From an uncultured Eubacteriales bacterium (GTDB lineage Bacteria > Bacillota > Clostridia > Oscillospirales > Oscillospiraceae): a DNA stretch of 6,908 bases. Numbering within the stretch: the stretch's first letter is position 1; the number at the start of each line of letters is the position of its first letter. The notes under the pieces were generated by a model that was given only the letters and a program-made list of their open reading frames with translations, had not been told where the DNA came from and made no database searches. The translations under genes and the position numbers were made by a program. This document shows positions 1-6,344 of the stretch, piece after piece. The DNA lies in the NCBI GenBank assembly GCA_905202605.1, contig CAJKSU010000156.1, positions 1 through 6,908 on the forward strand, in the 5' to 3' direction.

Positions 1-264
1 CACCAGCTCGTCGAAATCCTCCATCGTTCCGAATTCCGCCATGACTGACTCATAGTTCCGGATATCATAGCCCATGTCGGCATTGGGCGAGTCATAGATG
101 GGACAGAGCCACACGGCACCTACCCCAAGCCACTGGAGATAGTCCAGGCGGGAGATAATACCACGCAGATCTCCGATTCCATCCCCATTGGAATCCTGAA
201 AGCTGCGCGGGTAGATCTCATAGAACACCCGTTCCTTCCACCAGCAGTTATGTGTTTCCATCAT
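1..264 (-). CDS. GH13 oligo-1,6-glucosidase/alpha-glucosidase, N-terminal part (cut by window edge)
   Basis: First 88 codons of a glycoside hydrolase family 13 enzyme; the rest lies beyond position 1. Near the start it shows the family signature YEIYPRSFQDSNGDGIGD (residues 15-32). The D24-D32 loop (DSNGDGIGD) matches the calcium-binding loop of oligo-1,6-glucosidases and related alpha-glucosidases (subfamily GH13_31). The stretch WLCPIYDSPNADMGYDI (52-68) is the usual strand following it. There is no signal peptide, so it is cytoplasmic. In this family the enzyme releases glucose from the non-reducing end of isomalto- or malto-oligosaccharides; which linkage it prefers cannot be told, because the region II residues are outside the window. 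Two adjacent ATGs (264 and 261) follow a GGAGG at 271-275, at spacings of 6 and 9 nt. The gene begins inside the end of the upstream GH13 gene, a 17-nt overlap that suggests translational coupling. Family call is firm; exact substrate is not. Confidence 0.9.
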   Translation of the reverse strand, partial: MMETHNCWWKERVFYEIYPRSFQDSNGDGIGDLRGIISRLDYLQWLGVGAVWLCPIYDSPNADMGYDIRNYESVMAEFGTMEDFDELV

Positions 265-1999
265 GCGTTACCTCCCGCCGGAACACGGCAAAGCCCTGCA
301 CCGTTCCCTCCGCCGCGTGCCCTTCCGGCGCCTCCAGCAGCAGGCTGTCGGAAGCGTCCAATTGGGGCGTGACAGCCTGTCCCCGCTCCGTTACAACTGC
401 CAGAATTCCATAACCAGGCCCGTCAAAGTGAAGATACAGGGCGTCTGTCAGCTCCATCGCCGTCAGGCGGCAGTGCCGCAGTACATCCCGTTTCAGCCGC
501 AGCAGACTGTGAAAAAAGCTCCGGATTTCCTCTTCCGGATCCGTCCAGCGCATAGGGCGCCGGTTGTCCGGGTCCTGCCCGCCGTCCATCGCAATTTCAT
601 CCCCATAGTACACGCTCAGATTGCCGCCCAGCAGCGCCGCCAGCACATAGGCAAGCCGGAAATCCGATTTGTTCCCGCCGCAGAGGGAAAGCGCCCGGGG
701 CACATCATGGTTGGAGCAGAAAGCCCACTGGTACGGATGAACCGCCTCCGGCGCCGCGGCATACCAGCGCCGGATCCGGTGGGCGAAGGTTTCCAGCGGG
801 TCTGTATGGGTCATCGCAAAATCGCGGATGGCATGGTAGAGCGGATAATCCATGATGCCGTCGAAGACCGACTGCTCCAGCCACCACCCGGCGTCCTGCC
901 AGATCTCCCCAATCACATATACCGCCGCATTGCAGCTGCGCATCCGGGTACGGAATGCATGGAGGAACCGCAGACTGACCTCATCCGGGACATCCAGCCG
1001 CCAGGCGTCAATGCCGTATTCCCTCGTCCACCGCTCCGCGATGGAAACCAGATACTCAATCACCTCGGTGTTCTCGGTGTTCCACTTCGGCATATTGGCC
1101 GCAAAGGCGAAGCACTCATAGGGCGGATCCTCTTTCATGCGCCGGTCCGAAAGCTGTTCCGGCGGCAGCCGGGACAGCTCCCCGGCGTCATAGACGCAAA
1201 ACCAGTCGTAGTACCTGGATGCCTTGACATGGAGACGCACATCCTGCCATAATGGGTGACGCCAGCCGCAGTGGTTGAACACGCCGTCCAGCATGATCCG
1301 CATTCCCGCCTGATGAAGCGCCTCGACCAGGATGCGGAAGTCCGTTTTCCCGCCGAGACGCGGGTCAAGCTCGGTATAAGAAACGGTGTCATATCTGTGG
1401 TTGGAATCGCTCCGGAAAATGGGATTGAGATAAATTCCCTGTACGCCAAGTTCCCGGAGATAGGGGATTTTCCCGGTGATTCCCTGCAAGGAACCGCCAA
1501 AGAAATTTTCCCGCGTCGGAATAAAATCCTCTCCCCCCCGGTTTTCCTTCCCGTCACAAAAACGATCCGGAAATATCTGATACCAGAGGAAGCCCTCCGC
1601 CCAGTCCGGAGGGGCAGGGTGATCTCCGGCATACACATAGGGAACATTGAACGGCCGCAGCACGGATTCCGGCAGCGGCGGCGTGACGCCCAGCTCCGAG
1701 AGATACACCGTATCTCCATCTTCCAACGTCAGCACAAAATGATAGCGCAGCTTGTGGGTCCGCATGGGAACCGAAACAGAATAATACTGTTCCCCAGAGC
1801 AGCGCAGAGCAGGCTGCATCTCGCTTCGCGCCAGTACAGGCTGTTTCTCCACACCGGAAAACCAGAAGGGGTCGCCGTACAGAACCGCAGCCGATTGCAG
1901 CGCTTCCCCGGTGCGCAGGCGGAGATGGCAGATCCTGCCCTGCACAAGCTGCCACGGATAGGCGGCGTGATGCTCGATTTCGTAACGTAAAATCTGCAT
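248..1999 (-). CDS. GH13 cyclomaltodextrinase / neopullulanase / maltogenic amylase-type enzyme
   Basis: A 583-residue cytoplasmic alpha-glucan hydrolase, a normal length for the GH13_20 group that opens cyclodextrins and cuts maltodextrins or pullulan to maltose and related products. Residues 1-125 form an N-terminal beta domain resembling CBM34 (YGDPFWF at 41-47, LRYHF at 84-88). The catalytic barrel starts at WYQIFPDRF (139-147). SNHRYDT (199-205) is a group hallmark. Region I is DGVFNH (238-243). Region II is WRLDV, with R334 and the nucleophile D336. Region III is GEIW, with the acid/base E365. Region IV is SNHD, with H431 and D432. All catalytic residues are present. Region II reads VPDE where many relatives have VANE, so D339 replaces the usual Asn. 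There is no signal peptide. It starts 3 nt after the upstream permease stop, and its AAAGGG ribosome-binding stretch is formed by that gene's last codons. With the transporter, it should process imported malto-oligosaccharides; the exact substrate (cyclodextrin versus linear) is inferred only. Confidence 0.93.
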   Translation of the reverse strand: MQILRYEIEHHAAYPWQLVQGRICHLRLRTGEALQSAAVLYGDPFWFSGVEKQPVLARSEMQPALRCSGEQYYSVSVPMRTHKLRYHFVLTLEDGDTVYLSELGVTPPLPESVLRPFNVPYVYAGDHPAPPDWAEGFLWYQIFPDRFCDGKENRGGEDFIPTRENFFGGSLQGITGKIPYLRELGVQGIYLNPIFRSDSNHRYDTVSYTELDPRLGGKTDFRILVEALHQAGMRIMLDGVFNHCGWRHPLWQDVRLHVKASRYYDWFCVYDAGELSRLPPEQLSDRRMKEDPPYECFAFAANMPKWNTENTEVIEYLVSIAERWTREYGIDAWRLDVPDEVSLRFLHAFRTRMRSCNAAVYVIGEIWQDAGWWLEQSVFDGIMDYPLYHAIRDFAMTHTDPLETFAHRIRRWYAAAPEAVHPYQWAFCSNHDVPRALSLCGGNKSDFRLAYVLAALLGGNLSVYYGDEIAMDGGQDPDNRRPMRWTDPEEEIRSFFHSLLRLKRDVLRHCRLTAMELTDALYLHFDGPGYGILAVVTERGQAVTPQLDASDSLLLEAPEGHAAEGTVQGFAVFRREVTHDGNT

Positions 2000-2002
2000 A
2001 AT

Positions 2003-2833
2003 TCACCCTTTCAGTATTCCATCCATGGCGCCGCCATGGATCAGTTTTTTCTGCATGACAATATAGATCAGCAAAATCGGGACTACGGCAATCAGCGACG
2101 CCGCGAAAATCAGCCCCCAGTTGTTGAGATTCTGCCCCTGGAACAGGCGCAGCGCAATGGGCAGCGTCCGCTTTTCCGGTGTCTTGATCATGGTCAGGGC
2201 GATCAGAAATTCGTCCCAGACATTGGAATAGGCCAGAATGGCAAAGGTGCCAAGCGCCGGCTTGGACAGCGGCAGAACCATTTTCCAGTAGATCTGCCAG
2301 CGGTTTCCGCCGTCGATGATCACAGCCTCCTCCAGCTCTTTGGGCAGCCCCAGGAAAAAGTTCCGTAAAAAGAATGTATTCTGGGGGACACCGATTCCGA
2401 TGTAGATGAGAAGCAGCCCCAGATAACTGTCCACCAGCTTCATATCCTTCATCAGCAGGAACTGCGGGATCAGGTTTGTTACCGTCGGCACCATCATAGA
2501 AAACAGGTACAGATAGAACAGGACATCCCTGCCGGGAAATTTCATCCGCGCAAAGGCATATGCCCCGGCAGAGGACACCAGCATGATCACCACCGTGGCA
2601 ACTGCCGCAATGATAAGACTGTTCAGAAAGTACTGACTGAAATGATTGGCATTCCACGCTTCCGCAAAATTTCCCCCATACATCGTTTCCGGGAACAGAA
2701 TCGGCGGATACGGCATGGAGTAGCTGGACGGCGTCATGGCCGTTGCCAGCATATACTGAAACGGGATCAGTGCCGCCAGCACAAAGCATATCAGCGCCAG
2801 ATATTTGGGGACCAAAGTCATAATACGTCTCAT
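2003..2833 (-). CDS. MalG-type ABC sugar transporter permease
   Basis: A 276-residue inner-membrane permease of the carbohydrate uptake type 1 ABC family, the second subunit of the pair. About six hydrophobic segments are visible (roughly 11-32, 70-93, 103-125, 134-150, 193-213, 240-260). The cytoplasmic EAA loop that docks the ATPase is clear: EEAVIIDGG at 168-176, followed by LP at 187-188. The C-terminus ends in GILKG, close to the short Gly-Lys-Gly tail common in MalG proteins. The start ATG at 2833 is preceded by AAAGGAG at 2842-2848, whose first bases overlap the TAA stop of the MalF-type gene, so the two are almost certainly translated together. Near its 3' end the codons form a perfect 9-bp palindrome (2021-2041). 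Substrate is inferred as malto-oligosaccharide from the two GH13 enzymes downstream; the sequence alone would only say oligosaccharide. Confidence 0.94.
   Translation of the reverse strand: MRRIMTLVPKYLALICFVLAALIPFQYMLATAMTPSSYSMPYPPILFPETMYGGNFAEAWNANHFSQYFLNSLIIAAVATVVIMLVSSAGAYAFARMKFPGRDVLFYLYLFSMMVPTVTNLIPQFLLMKDMKLVDSYLGLLLIYIGIGVPQNTFFLRNFFLGLPKELEEAVIIDGGNRWQIYWKMVLPLSKPALGTFAILAYSNVWDEFLIALTMIKTPEKRTLPIALRLFQGQNLNNWGLIFAASLIAVVPILLIYIVMQKKLIHGGAMDGILKG
2021..2041. repeat. Palindrome at the 3' end of the MalG-type permease gene
   Basis: Perfect 9-bp arms (2021-2029 and 2033-2041) around a 3-nt loop, within the codons for Ile-His-Gly-Gly-Ala-Met-Asp. On the plus strand it is followed by CAG and six T, resembling a weak intrinsic terminator facing against the operon. 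On the minus strand it sits 22-42 nt before the start codon of the GH13 gene. Confidence 0.55.
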
Positions 2834-2845
2834 ACCGTCTCTCCT

Positions 2846-3751
2846 TTACGCGGTCTGATCCCGGGAGACTCTTCGCTGCAGCAGCGTCAGAAGCAGCACA
2901 ATAACGCCCATCAGCACGGCCTGTGCTGCGGCGGAGCCAAAATCGAAGGTCGAGAATGCGGTGTTGTACATATAATTCATCAGTTCATTGGTCGTGCCCA
3001 GCGGCGCACCGTCCGTAATCATCATGACATGGATATATGCGCCGAATGCGCCGATTGTCAGAACGGTCAGCAAATAATTTGTGGTATTGCGTACCATGGG
3101 AAGCGTAATGGCAAAGAAACGGCGGATGCCATTGGCACCGTCCAGCTCAGCCGCCTCATAGATCTCCAGGGGAATTCCCTGCAAAGCGGCCATGTAAATC
3201 ACCATGACCCAGCCTGTCCCCTTCCAGATACCAAACAACCACAACACCAGGTTGGCAGTCCAGGTATGCTGAAGCCAGGAGACCGGGCTTTCAACGAGGT
3301 GCAGCTGCATCAGAATGTAGTTGACCATGCCGCCCTTGCCGGACATAAACAGATATTTGAACACCATGGATACCACAACCCAGGAGGTGATGACCGGCAG
3401 GTAACAGATCACCTTGAACGCCGTCTGTCCCCGCAGGACGGAATTGACCAGACATGCCAGCACCAGTCCGCAGGCCATTTGCCCGGGTACCGTCACCAGG
3501 GCATACAGAATGGTGTTCCGGAACGCGATCCGGTAGTTCTGGTCTGACAGCAGGCTGAGATAGTTCCGGAGGCCGACCCATGCATTGGGGCGGTTCTGGA
3601 TGACATTAAAGTCTGTAAAACTGATCCAGATATTCCGAACCAGCGGATAAAGCACAAAAAGCGCCATCAGCACAAAACCAGCCAGCAGAAACGGCAATGC
3701 CTGCATCCACTGCTGCAGGCCGGCTTGCAATTTTCTTTTTCCCGTCTGCAT
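2846..3751 (-). CDS. MalF-type ABC sugar transporter permease
   Basis: The first permease subunit of the sugar importer, 301 residues from the preferred start. A hydrophobic segment near 19-38 is followed by others at about 78-103, 112-136, 165-190, 220-240 and 271-292. The EAA loop that contacts the ATPase is EAAELDGA (199-206) with LP at 217-218. It pairs with the MalG-type permease 12 nt downstream. The longest ORF starts at 3793, but that ATG lies in the loop of a strong hairpin and would add 14 polar residues (MAPRGRNQANRGAA) encoded by the hairpin arm. The internal ATG at 3751 has GAGGTG at 3757-3762 with 5-nt spacing outside the hairpin, and gives the usual short cytoplasmic N-terminus (MQTGKRK) before the first membrane segment. 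I therefore call 3751. Sugar type is inferred from the neighbours. Confidence 0.92.
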   Translation of the reverse strand: MQTGKRKLQAGLQQWMQALPFLLAGFVLMALFVLYPLVRNIWISFTDFNVIQNRPNAWVGLRNYLSLLSDQNYRIAFRNTILYALVTVPGQMACGLVLACLVNSVLRGQTAFKVICYLPVITSWVVVSMVFKYLFMSGKGGMVNYILMQLHLVESPVSWLQHTWTANLVLWLFGIWKGTGWVMVIYMAALQGIPLEIYEAAELDGANGIRRFFAITLPMVRNTTNYLLTVLTIGAFGAYIHVMMITDGAPLGTTNELMNYMYNTAFSTFDFGSAAAQAVLMGVIVLLLTLLQRRVSRDQTA

Positions 3752-3756
3752 CGCTG

Positions 3757-3762
3757 CACCTC
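3757..3762 (-). promoter_or_regulatory. Ribosome binding site that fixes the MalF-type permease start
   Basis: GAGGTG, 5 nt before the ATG at 3751 and 15 nt beyond the base of the intergenic hairpin, so it stays accessible when the hairpin forms. The competing purine stretch before the ATG at 3793 is inside the hairpin's 5' arm and would be paired. Confidence 0.75.
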
Positions 3763-3777
3763 GATTCGCCTGATTTC

Positions 3778-3810
3778 TTCCGCGAGGGGCCATGGAAGCC
3801 CCTCGCGGAA
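3778..3810 (-). promoter_or_regulatory. Intergenic mRNA hairpin between binding protein and permease genes
   Basis: A perfect inverted repeat with 13-bp arms (3778-3790 and 3798-3810) and a 7-nt loop (TTCCATG on the transcribed strand). It begins 7 nt after the binding-protein stop codon. No T-run follows it in the transcribed direction (next bases GAAATC), so it does not look like a full intrinsic terminator. In many sugar ABC operons a hairpin at this place protects the upstream message from 3' exonucleases or causes partial termination, giving more binding protein than permease. That role is inferred from position; the structure itself is directly visible. Confidence 0.85.
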
Positions 3811-3817
3811 CCGGAGA

Positions 3818-5125
3818 TCATTCCTGTGCCAGCAGCGCGTCGATCTGCGCCGCCGCGTCATCCAGCGCCTCCTGAGAGGACACCTGCCCCCGGAGCACGC
3901 TCTCAAAGGCAGTGTTGAGGATCGTCTCAATGGTCGGCCAGCTGGAGCACGGGATCCGCGCCTGCGCCGTCTTCAGCTGCTCCATATACACCTCTACGTA
4001 CGGCGAGCCGCTGGTATCCACCTTTTCCATGGCGGAGGAAGTAACCGGGATCATACCGGCGCCCGCCATGGCAACCTGCTGCGCGTCCTCCAGCATAAAC
4101 TTCATGAAGGTCCAGGCCGCGTCCTTTTTGCTGCTGGTCGAGGTCATGACGATGTCCTCGCCGCCTACAATGGAGATGCTCCGGCCGTCCACGGAGGGCA
4201 TCAGCGCCGGCGTATAGGTGTCGAGCTTGTCCTCAGAGCTGAAGAACCAGGGGCCTTCCACGATCATCGTATAGTTTCCGGCTTCAATGCCGCCCCATCC
4301 ATCGGGCTGCTCTCCCATAATGGCGGGGCCAATGACGCCGTCCTTGTACCATCCCACGATGGTATCCAGCGCCTTCACCGTGTCCGCTCCGTTCAGGTAG
4401 CCGGAAGCCGTCGTATAATCCCCGTCGGTGACGGAACCGCCCAGGGTCCAGATAAACGGGAGCATCGCCCAGTTATAGGAGCCGGACACGGCAAACAGCC
4501 ATTTTTCCTCAGCGGGGTTGGTTTTGTCCAGAGCACCCATCAGCGCATCCAGCGTCTCAGGCGGTGCGTCAAAGCCATATTCCTGAAGCACTGCATTGTT
4601 ATATACGGCAACGGTGGTGTTGGCATTGAGGGGAAGGCCATAATTCTGCCCCTTGTAAAGTGTGGTGCTCATGGAGCCGGGCATAATGTCGGCGGATATG
4701 TCGTCAAACCCTGCATAATCGTTGAGACATTCCAGAGCGCCCAGCTTTGCCATCTGGGAAACCCATGTCAGATCCAGACGGATCACATCCGGGGCAGCGT
4801 CACCTGTAACGGCGGTGATCAGCTGCTCGTCCAGCCCCTCATAGGGCATCCGGATGGCGTTTACCTTGATATTCGGGTACTGCTTTTCAAACGCAGTCAG
4901 AACGCTCTCCGTAAAGATTTTTTCCTCACCTTCGCTGTAAGAATGCCAGAAGGTGATTTCAACCGGTTCCTGGGTATCCTGCGTCTCTGCGGACGGGTTA
5001 TTCTCCGTCTGCGCAGGGGCGGCATTTGCCTCCGTACCCGGATTCTGCGGGGTGTCCTTTGCACAGGCCGACAGGGAGAGCAGCATGGCTGCCGCAAGAA
5101 TGAACGCTAAAATTTTCTTCTTCAT
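3818..5125 (-). CDS. Extracellular sugar-binding lipoprotein of ABC transporter (MalE-like)
   Basis: A 435-residue family 1 extracellular solute-binding protein. The N-terminus is a classic lipoprotein signal: MKKK, a hydrophobic core, then the lipobox LSAC with the lipidated Cys at 21. A low-complexity linker rich in Thr, Asn, Pro, Glu and Ala (22-53) tethers the binding domain, which begins at ITFWHSYSEGEE (57-68). AFEKQYPNIKV (78-88), GLPLNANTTVAVYN (163-176) and GPWFF (291-295) are typical of this fold. Aromatic residues such as W60, W121, W217 and W277 could stack on sugar rings. It delivers ligand to the two permeases encoded next. Start: ATG at 5125 with GGAGG at 5133-5137 (7-nt spacing). 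A longer in-frame reading back to a TTG at 5224 would put 33 residues before the signal peptide and is rejected. Malto-oligosaccharide as ligand is inferred from the GH13 genes. Confidence 0.94.
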   Translation of the reverse strand: MKKKILAFILAAAMLLSLSACAKDTPQNPGTEANAAPAQTENNPSAETQDTQEPVEITFWHSYSEGEEKIFTESVLTAFEKQYPNIKVNAIRMPYEGLDEQLITAVTGDAAPDVIRLDLTWVSQMAKLGALECLNDYAGFDDISADIMPGSMSTTLYKGQNYGLPLNANTTVAVYNNAVLQEYGFDAPPETLDALMGALDKTNPAEEKWLFAVSGSYNWAMLPFIWTLGGSVTDGDYTTASGYLNGADTVKALDTIVGWYKDGVIGPAIMGEQPDGWGGIEAGNYTMIVEGPWFFSSEDKLDTYTPALMPSVDGRSISIVGGEDIVMTSTSSKKDAAWTFMKFMLEDAQQVAMAGAGMIPVTSSAMEKVDTSGSPYVEVYMEQLKTAQARIPCSSWPTIETILNTAFESVLRGQVSSQEALDDAAAQIDALLAQE

Positions 5126-5132
5126 ATGGTTT

Positions 5133-5137
5133 CCTCC
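5133..5137 (-). promoter_or_regulatory. Ribosome binding site that fixes the binding-protein start
   Basis: GGAGG followed by AAACCAT and then the ATG at 5125. It places the start exactly at the MKKK of the lipoprotein signal, against the longer reading from 5224. Confidence 0.85.
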
Positions 5138-5231
5138 GTTCAATTTTAAAGTGTGGGATAAATGTCCGCTGCTGTGTTTGCTATCACCATGAAAAGATTC
5201 TGTTTTAAAGGAAATCCCCTCCAATTTCTCA

Positions 5232-5259
5232 ATTGTAACTGGTTACATTTTTGAGTAAA
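5232..5259 (-). promoter_or_regulatory. Candidate promoter of the transport/amylase operon
   Basis: On the minus strand TTTACT (5254-5259) is separated by 16 nt from TACAAT (5232-5237). The -10 differs from TATAAT at one base; the -35 matches TTGACA at four of six. The -10 overlaps the end of the operator, as expected for direct repression, and the leader would be about 100 nt. A second possibility just downstream is TTGAGA (5227-5232), 17 nt, then TTTAAA (5204-5209), which would put the operator just upstream of and touching the -35. The sequence does not decide between them. Confidence 0.5.
5234..5247. promoter_or_regulatory. LacI-family operator upstream of the transport operon
   Basis: TGTAAC-TG-GTTACA on the plus strand: perfect 6-bp inverted half-sites around a 2-bp centre. 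It matches 12 of 14 positions of the site before the repressor gene (compared on the minus strand). The shape fits LacI-family operators and also resembles the CcpA cre consensus, although the usual central CG is replaced. It lies 27 nt past the repressor stop codon and about 110 nt before the binding-protein start, overlapping the candidate -10. Confidence 0.75.
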
Positions 5260-5273
5260 AAAACGCGCTTTAT

Positions 5274-6278
5274 TTATTCACGCATTTTTGTTGACCCCCT
5301 CTCAATAATGCTGACAGGCAGAAGCAGATGTTCCGGACTCTGCTCACCTGCCCGCAGCTGCTGAATGAGCATTCTGGCTGCAGCCATGCCCAGACTGACC
5401 ACATCAATTTTCACCACCGTCATTGCAGGCTCCGATACACTGGCGAGTACGCTGTCGTCAAAGGCAACCACCTGTACATCCTCCGGGATACGAACCCCAC
5501 GCTTGGTGAGTTCGCGCATAAAATGGAAGGCAATGGCGCTGTCCGAGGCCACATAAGCCCGGCACAGACAGTCCCGATGGGCTTCCACATAGGCGGCAAT
5601 ATCCGCCGGTGTCAGCAGTCCTTTCGCCGCACCGCACGCAGGCTCGGAAAGCCCTGCCGCCTCCAGGCAGCTCTTGTAACCGGCATACCGTTCCGCCGCA
5701 AACACCTTTTCAAAGCTGTTTGTCAAAAATCCGATCTCCGACGCGCCGGTTTCCAGAAGCCATGCCGTCGCGCACCGCCCCGCCTCAATGTTGTCAATGT
5801 CCACCCACGCCGCCTGCTCCACAGAGGAGCGGCCGCCGATGACGAAGGGAATCTTGCTTTTCCAAAGTACCTCCAGAACCTGGGCATTGGCCAGTTCGCT
5901 GAGCAGAACCACGCCGTCGATCCGGTTTTCATTCACAATGGATTCCAGGGTGGAAACATTTTTGCTGCCGATGTGGCAGATCATGAGATAGTAGCCTTCC
6001 CGTGCCAGCGCATGCTCCAGGCCATACTGGATCCGCAGAAAATAGTCGTTGCCGTAGGTCTCCACATTGCTGTCGTCCACCACCAGCGCCACGGTATAGC
6101 TGTTGCCATGGAGAAGGCCCCGGGCCATCATGCTTGGCTGATAGCTCAGCGCCTCAATGGCCTGCCGGACCCTTTCCACGGATTGGGGTGCGATCAGCGG
6201 GCTGTTATTCAGATAGCGGGACACTGTCGCCACAGAAACGCCCGCATATTTGGCTACGTCACGAATGGTTGGCTTCAT
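5274..6278 (-). CDS. LacI/GalR-family transcriptional repressor (MalR-like)
   Basis: A 334-residue regulator of normal family length. The N-terminal helix-turn-helix is textbook: TIRDVAKYAGVSVATVSRYL (4-23), followed by the hinge region YQPSMMARGL (46-55), where a Ser stands at the usual Asn position (49). The effector-binding domain shows VDIDNIEAG (159-167), YVASDSAIA (242-250) and IPEDVQVVAFDDS (264-276), typical of periplasmic-binding-protein-like sugar sensors. The ORF can be read from an ATG at 6290, but that codon abuts the operator and has no ribosome binding site. The ATG at 6278 has GGAGAG at 6283-6288 and gives the usual MKPTIRDVA start. It is upstream of and codirectional with the transporter operon, 148 nt away, with matching operators before both units. 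This suggests it represses both and is relieved by a malto-oligosaccharide, maltose or a derivative; the inducer is inferred. Confidence 0.93.
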   Translation of the reverse strand: MKPTIRDVAKYAGVSVATVSRYLNNSPLIAPQSVERVRQAIEALSYQPSMMARGLLHGNSYTVALVVDDSNVETYGNDYFLRIQYGLEHALAREGYYLMICHIGSKNVSTLESIVNENRIDGVVLLSELANAQVLEVLWKSKIPFVIGGRSSVEQAAWVDIDNIEAGRCATAWLLETGASEIGFLTNSFEKVFAAERYAGYKSCLEAAGLSEPACGAAKGLLTPADIAAYVEAHRDCLCRAYVASDSAIAFHFMRELTKRGVRIPEDVQVVAFDDSVLASVSEPAMTVVKIDVVSLGMAAARMLIQQLRAGEQSPEHLLLPVSIIERGSTKMRE

Positions 6279-6282
6279 ATTT

Positions 6283-6288
6283 CTCTCC
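6283..6288 (-). promoter_or_regulatory. Ribosome binding site that fixes the repressor start
   Basis: GGAGAG followed by AAAT and the ATG at 6278. Its first G is the last base of the upstream ATG at 6290, so that ATG is best explained as part of the binding-site context, not as a start. Confidence 0.75.
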
Positions 6289-6290
6289 AT

Positions 6291-6304
6291 TGGAACCGGT
6301 TACA
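6291..6304. promoter_or_regulatory. LacI-family operator at the repressor's own promoter
   Basis: TGGAACCGGTTACA on the plus strand (TGTAACCGGTTCCA on the minus strand): inverted half-sites with one mismatch around the central CG pair that is standard in LacI-family sites. It begins about 12 nt downstream of the -10 hexamer, roughly +5 to +18 of the expected transcript, and so would block early elongation or initiation. This implies self-repression. It also fits a CcpA cre element with one mismatch. Confidence 0.75.
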
Positions 6305-6315
6305 ATCTTTTCTTC

Positions 6316-6344
6316 AGTATAGGTCTTCAATTTACCGGTGTCAA
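6316..6344 (-). promoter_or_regulatory. Sigma-A-type promoter of the repressor gene
   Basis: TTGACA (6339-6344) matches the -35 consensus perfectly. It is followed by exactly 17 nt and then TATACT (6316-6321), one base from the -10 consensus. Transcription should begin near 6309, giving a leader of about 30 nt that contains the operator and ribosome binding site. Confidence 0.82.

Noticed and set aside
263..1252. 329-codon plus-strand open frame
   Set aside because: Antisense to a GH13 gene with all catalytic motifs; the translation is rich in Arg, Pro and His with no recognisable domain, as expected of a shadow frame in GC-rich DNA.
3778..3810. Hairpin as a full Rho-independent terminator
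   Set aside because: No T-run follows on the transcribed strand, and the downstream genes clearly belong to the same transport system.
3725..5110. 461-codon plus-strand open frame
   Set aside because: Lies wholly opposite the binding protein and the hairpin. Its length comes from the lack of stop complements in a GC-rich gene; no ribosome binding site or domain is visible.
5146..5190. 14-codon upstream ORF in the operon leader
   Set aside because: It has an ATG but no ribosome binding site, and the peptide has no feature such as repeated control codons.
5126..5224. N-terminal extension of the binding protein from a TTG at 5224
   Set aside because: It would bury the lipoprotein signal peptide 33 residues inside the protein; GGAGG plus ATG at 5125 gives a perfect signal start.
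5256..5276. T-run after GCGCG just past the repressor stop, as an intrinsic terminator
   Set aside because: The seven-T run is real, but only about three A-T pairs can form around the GCGCG, too weak for a terminator stem.
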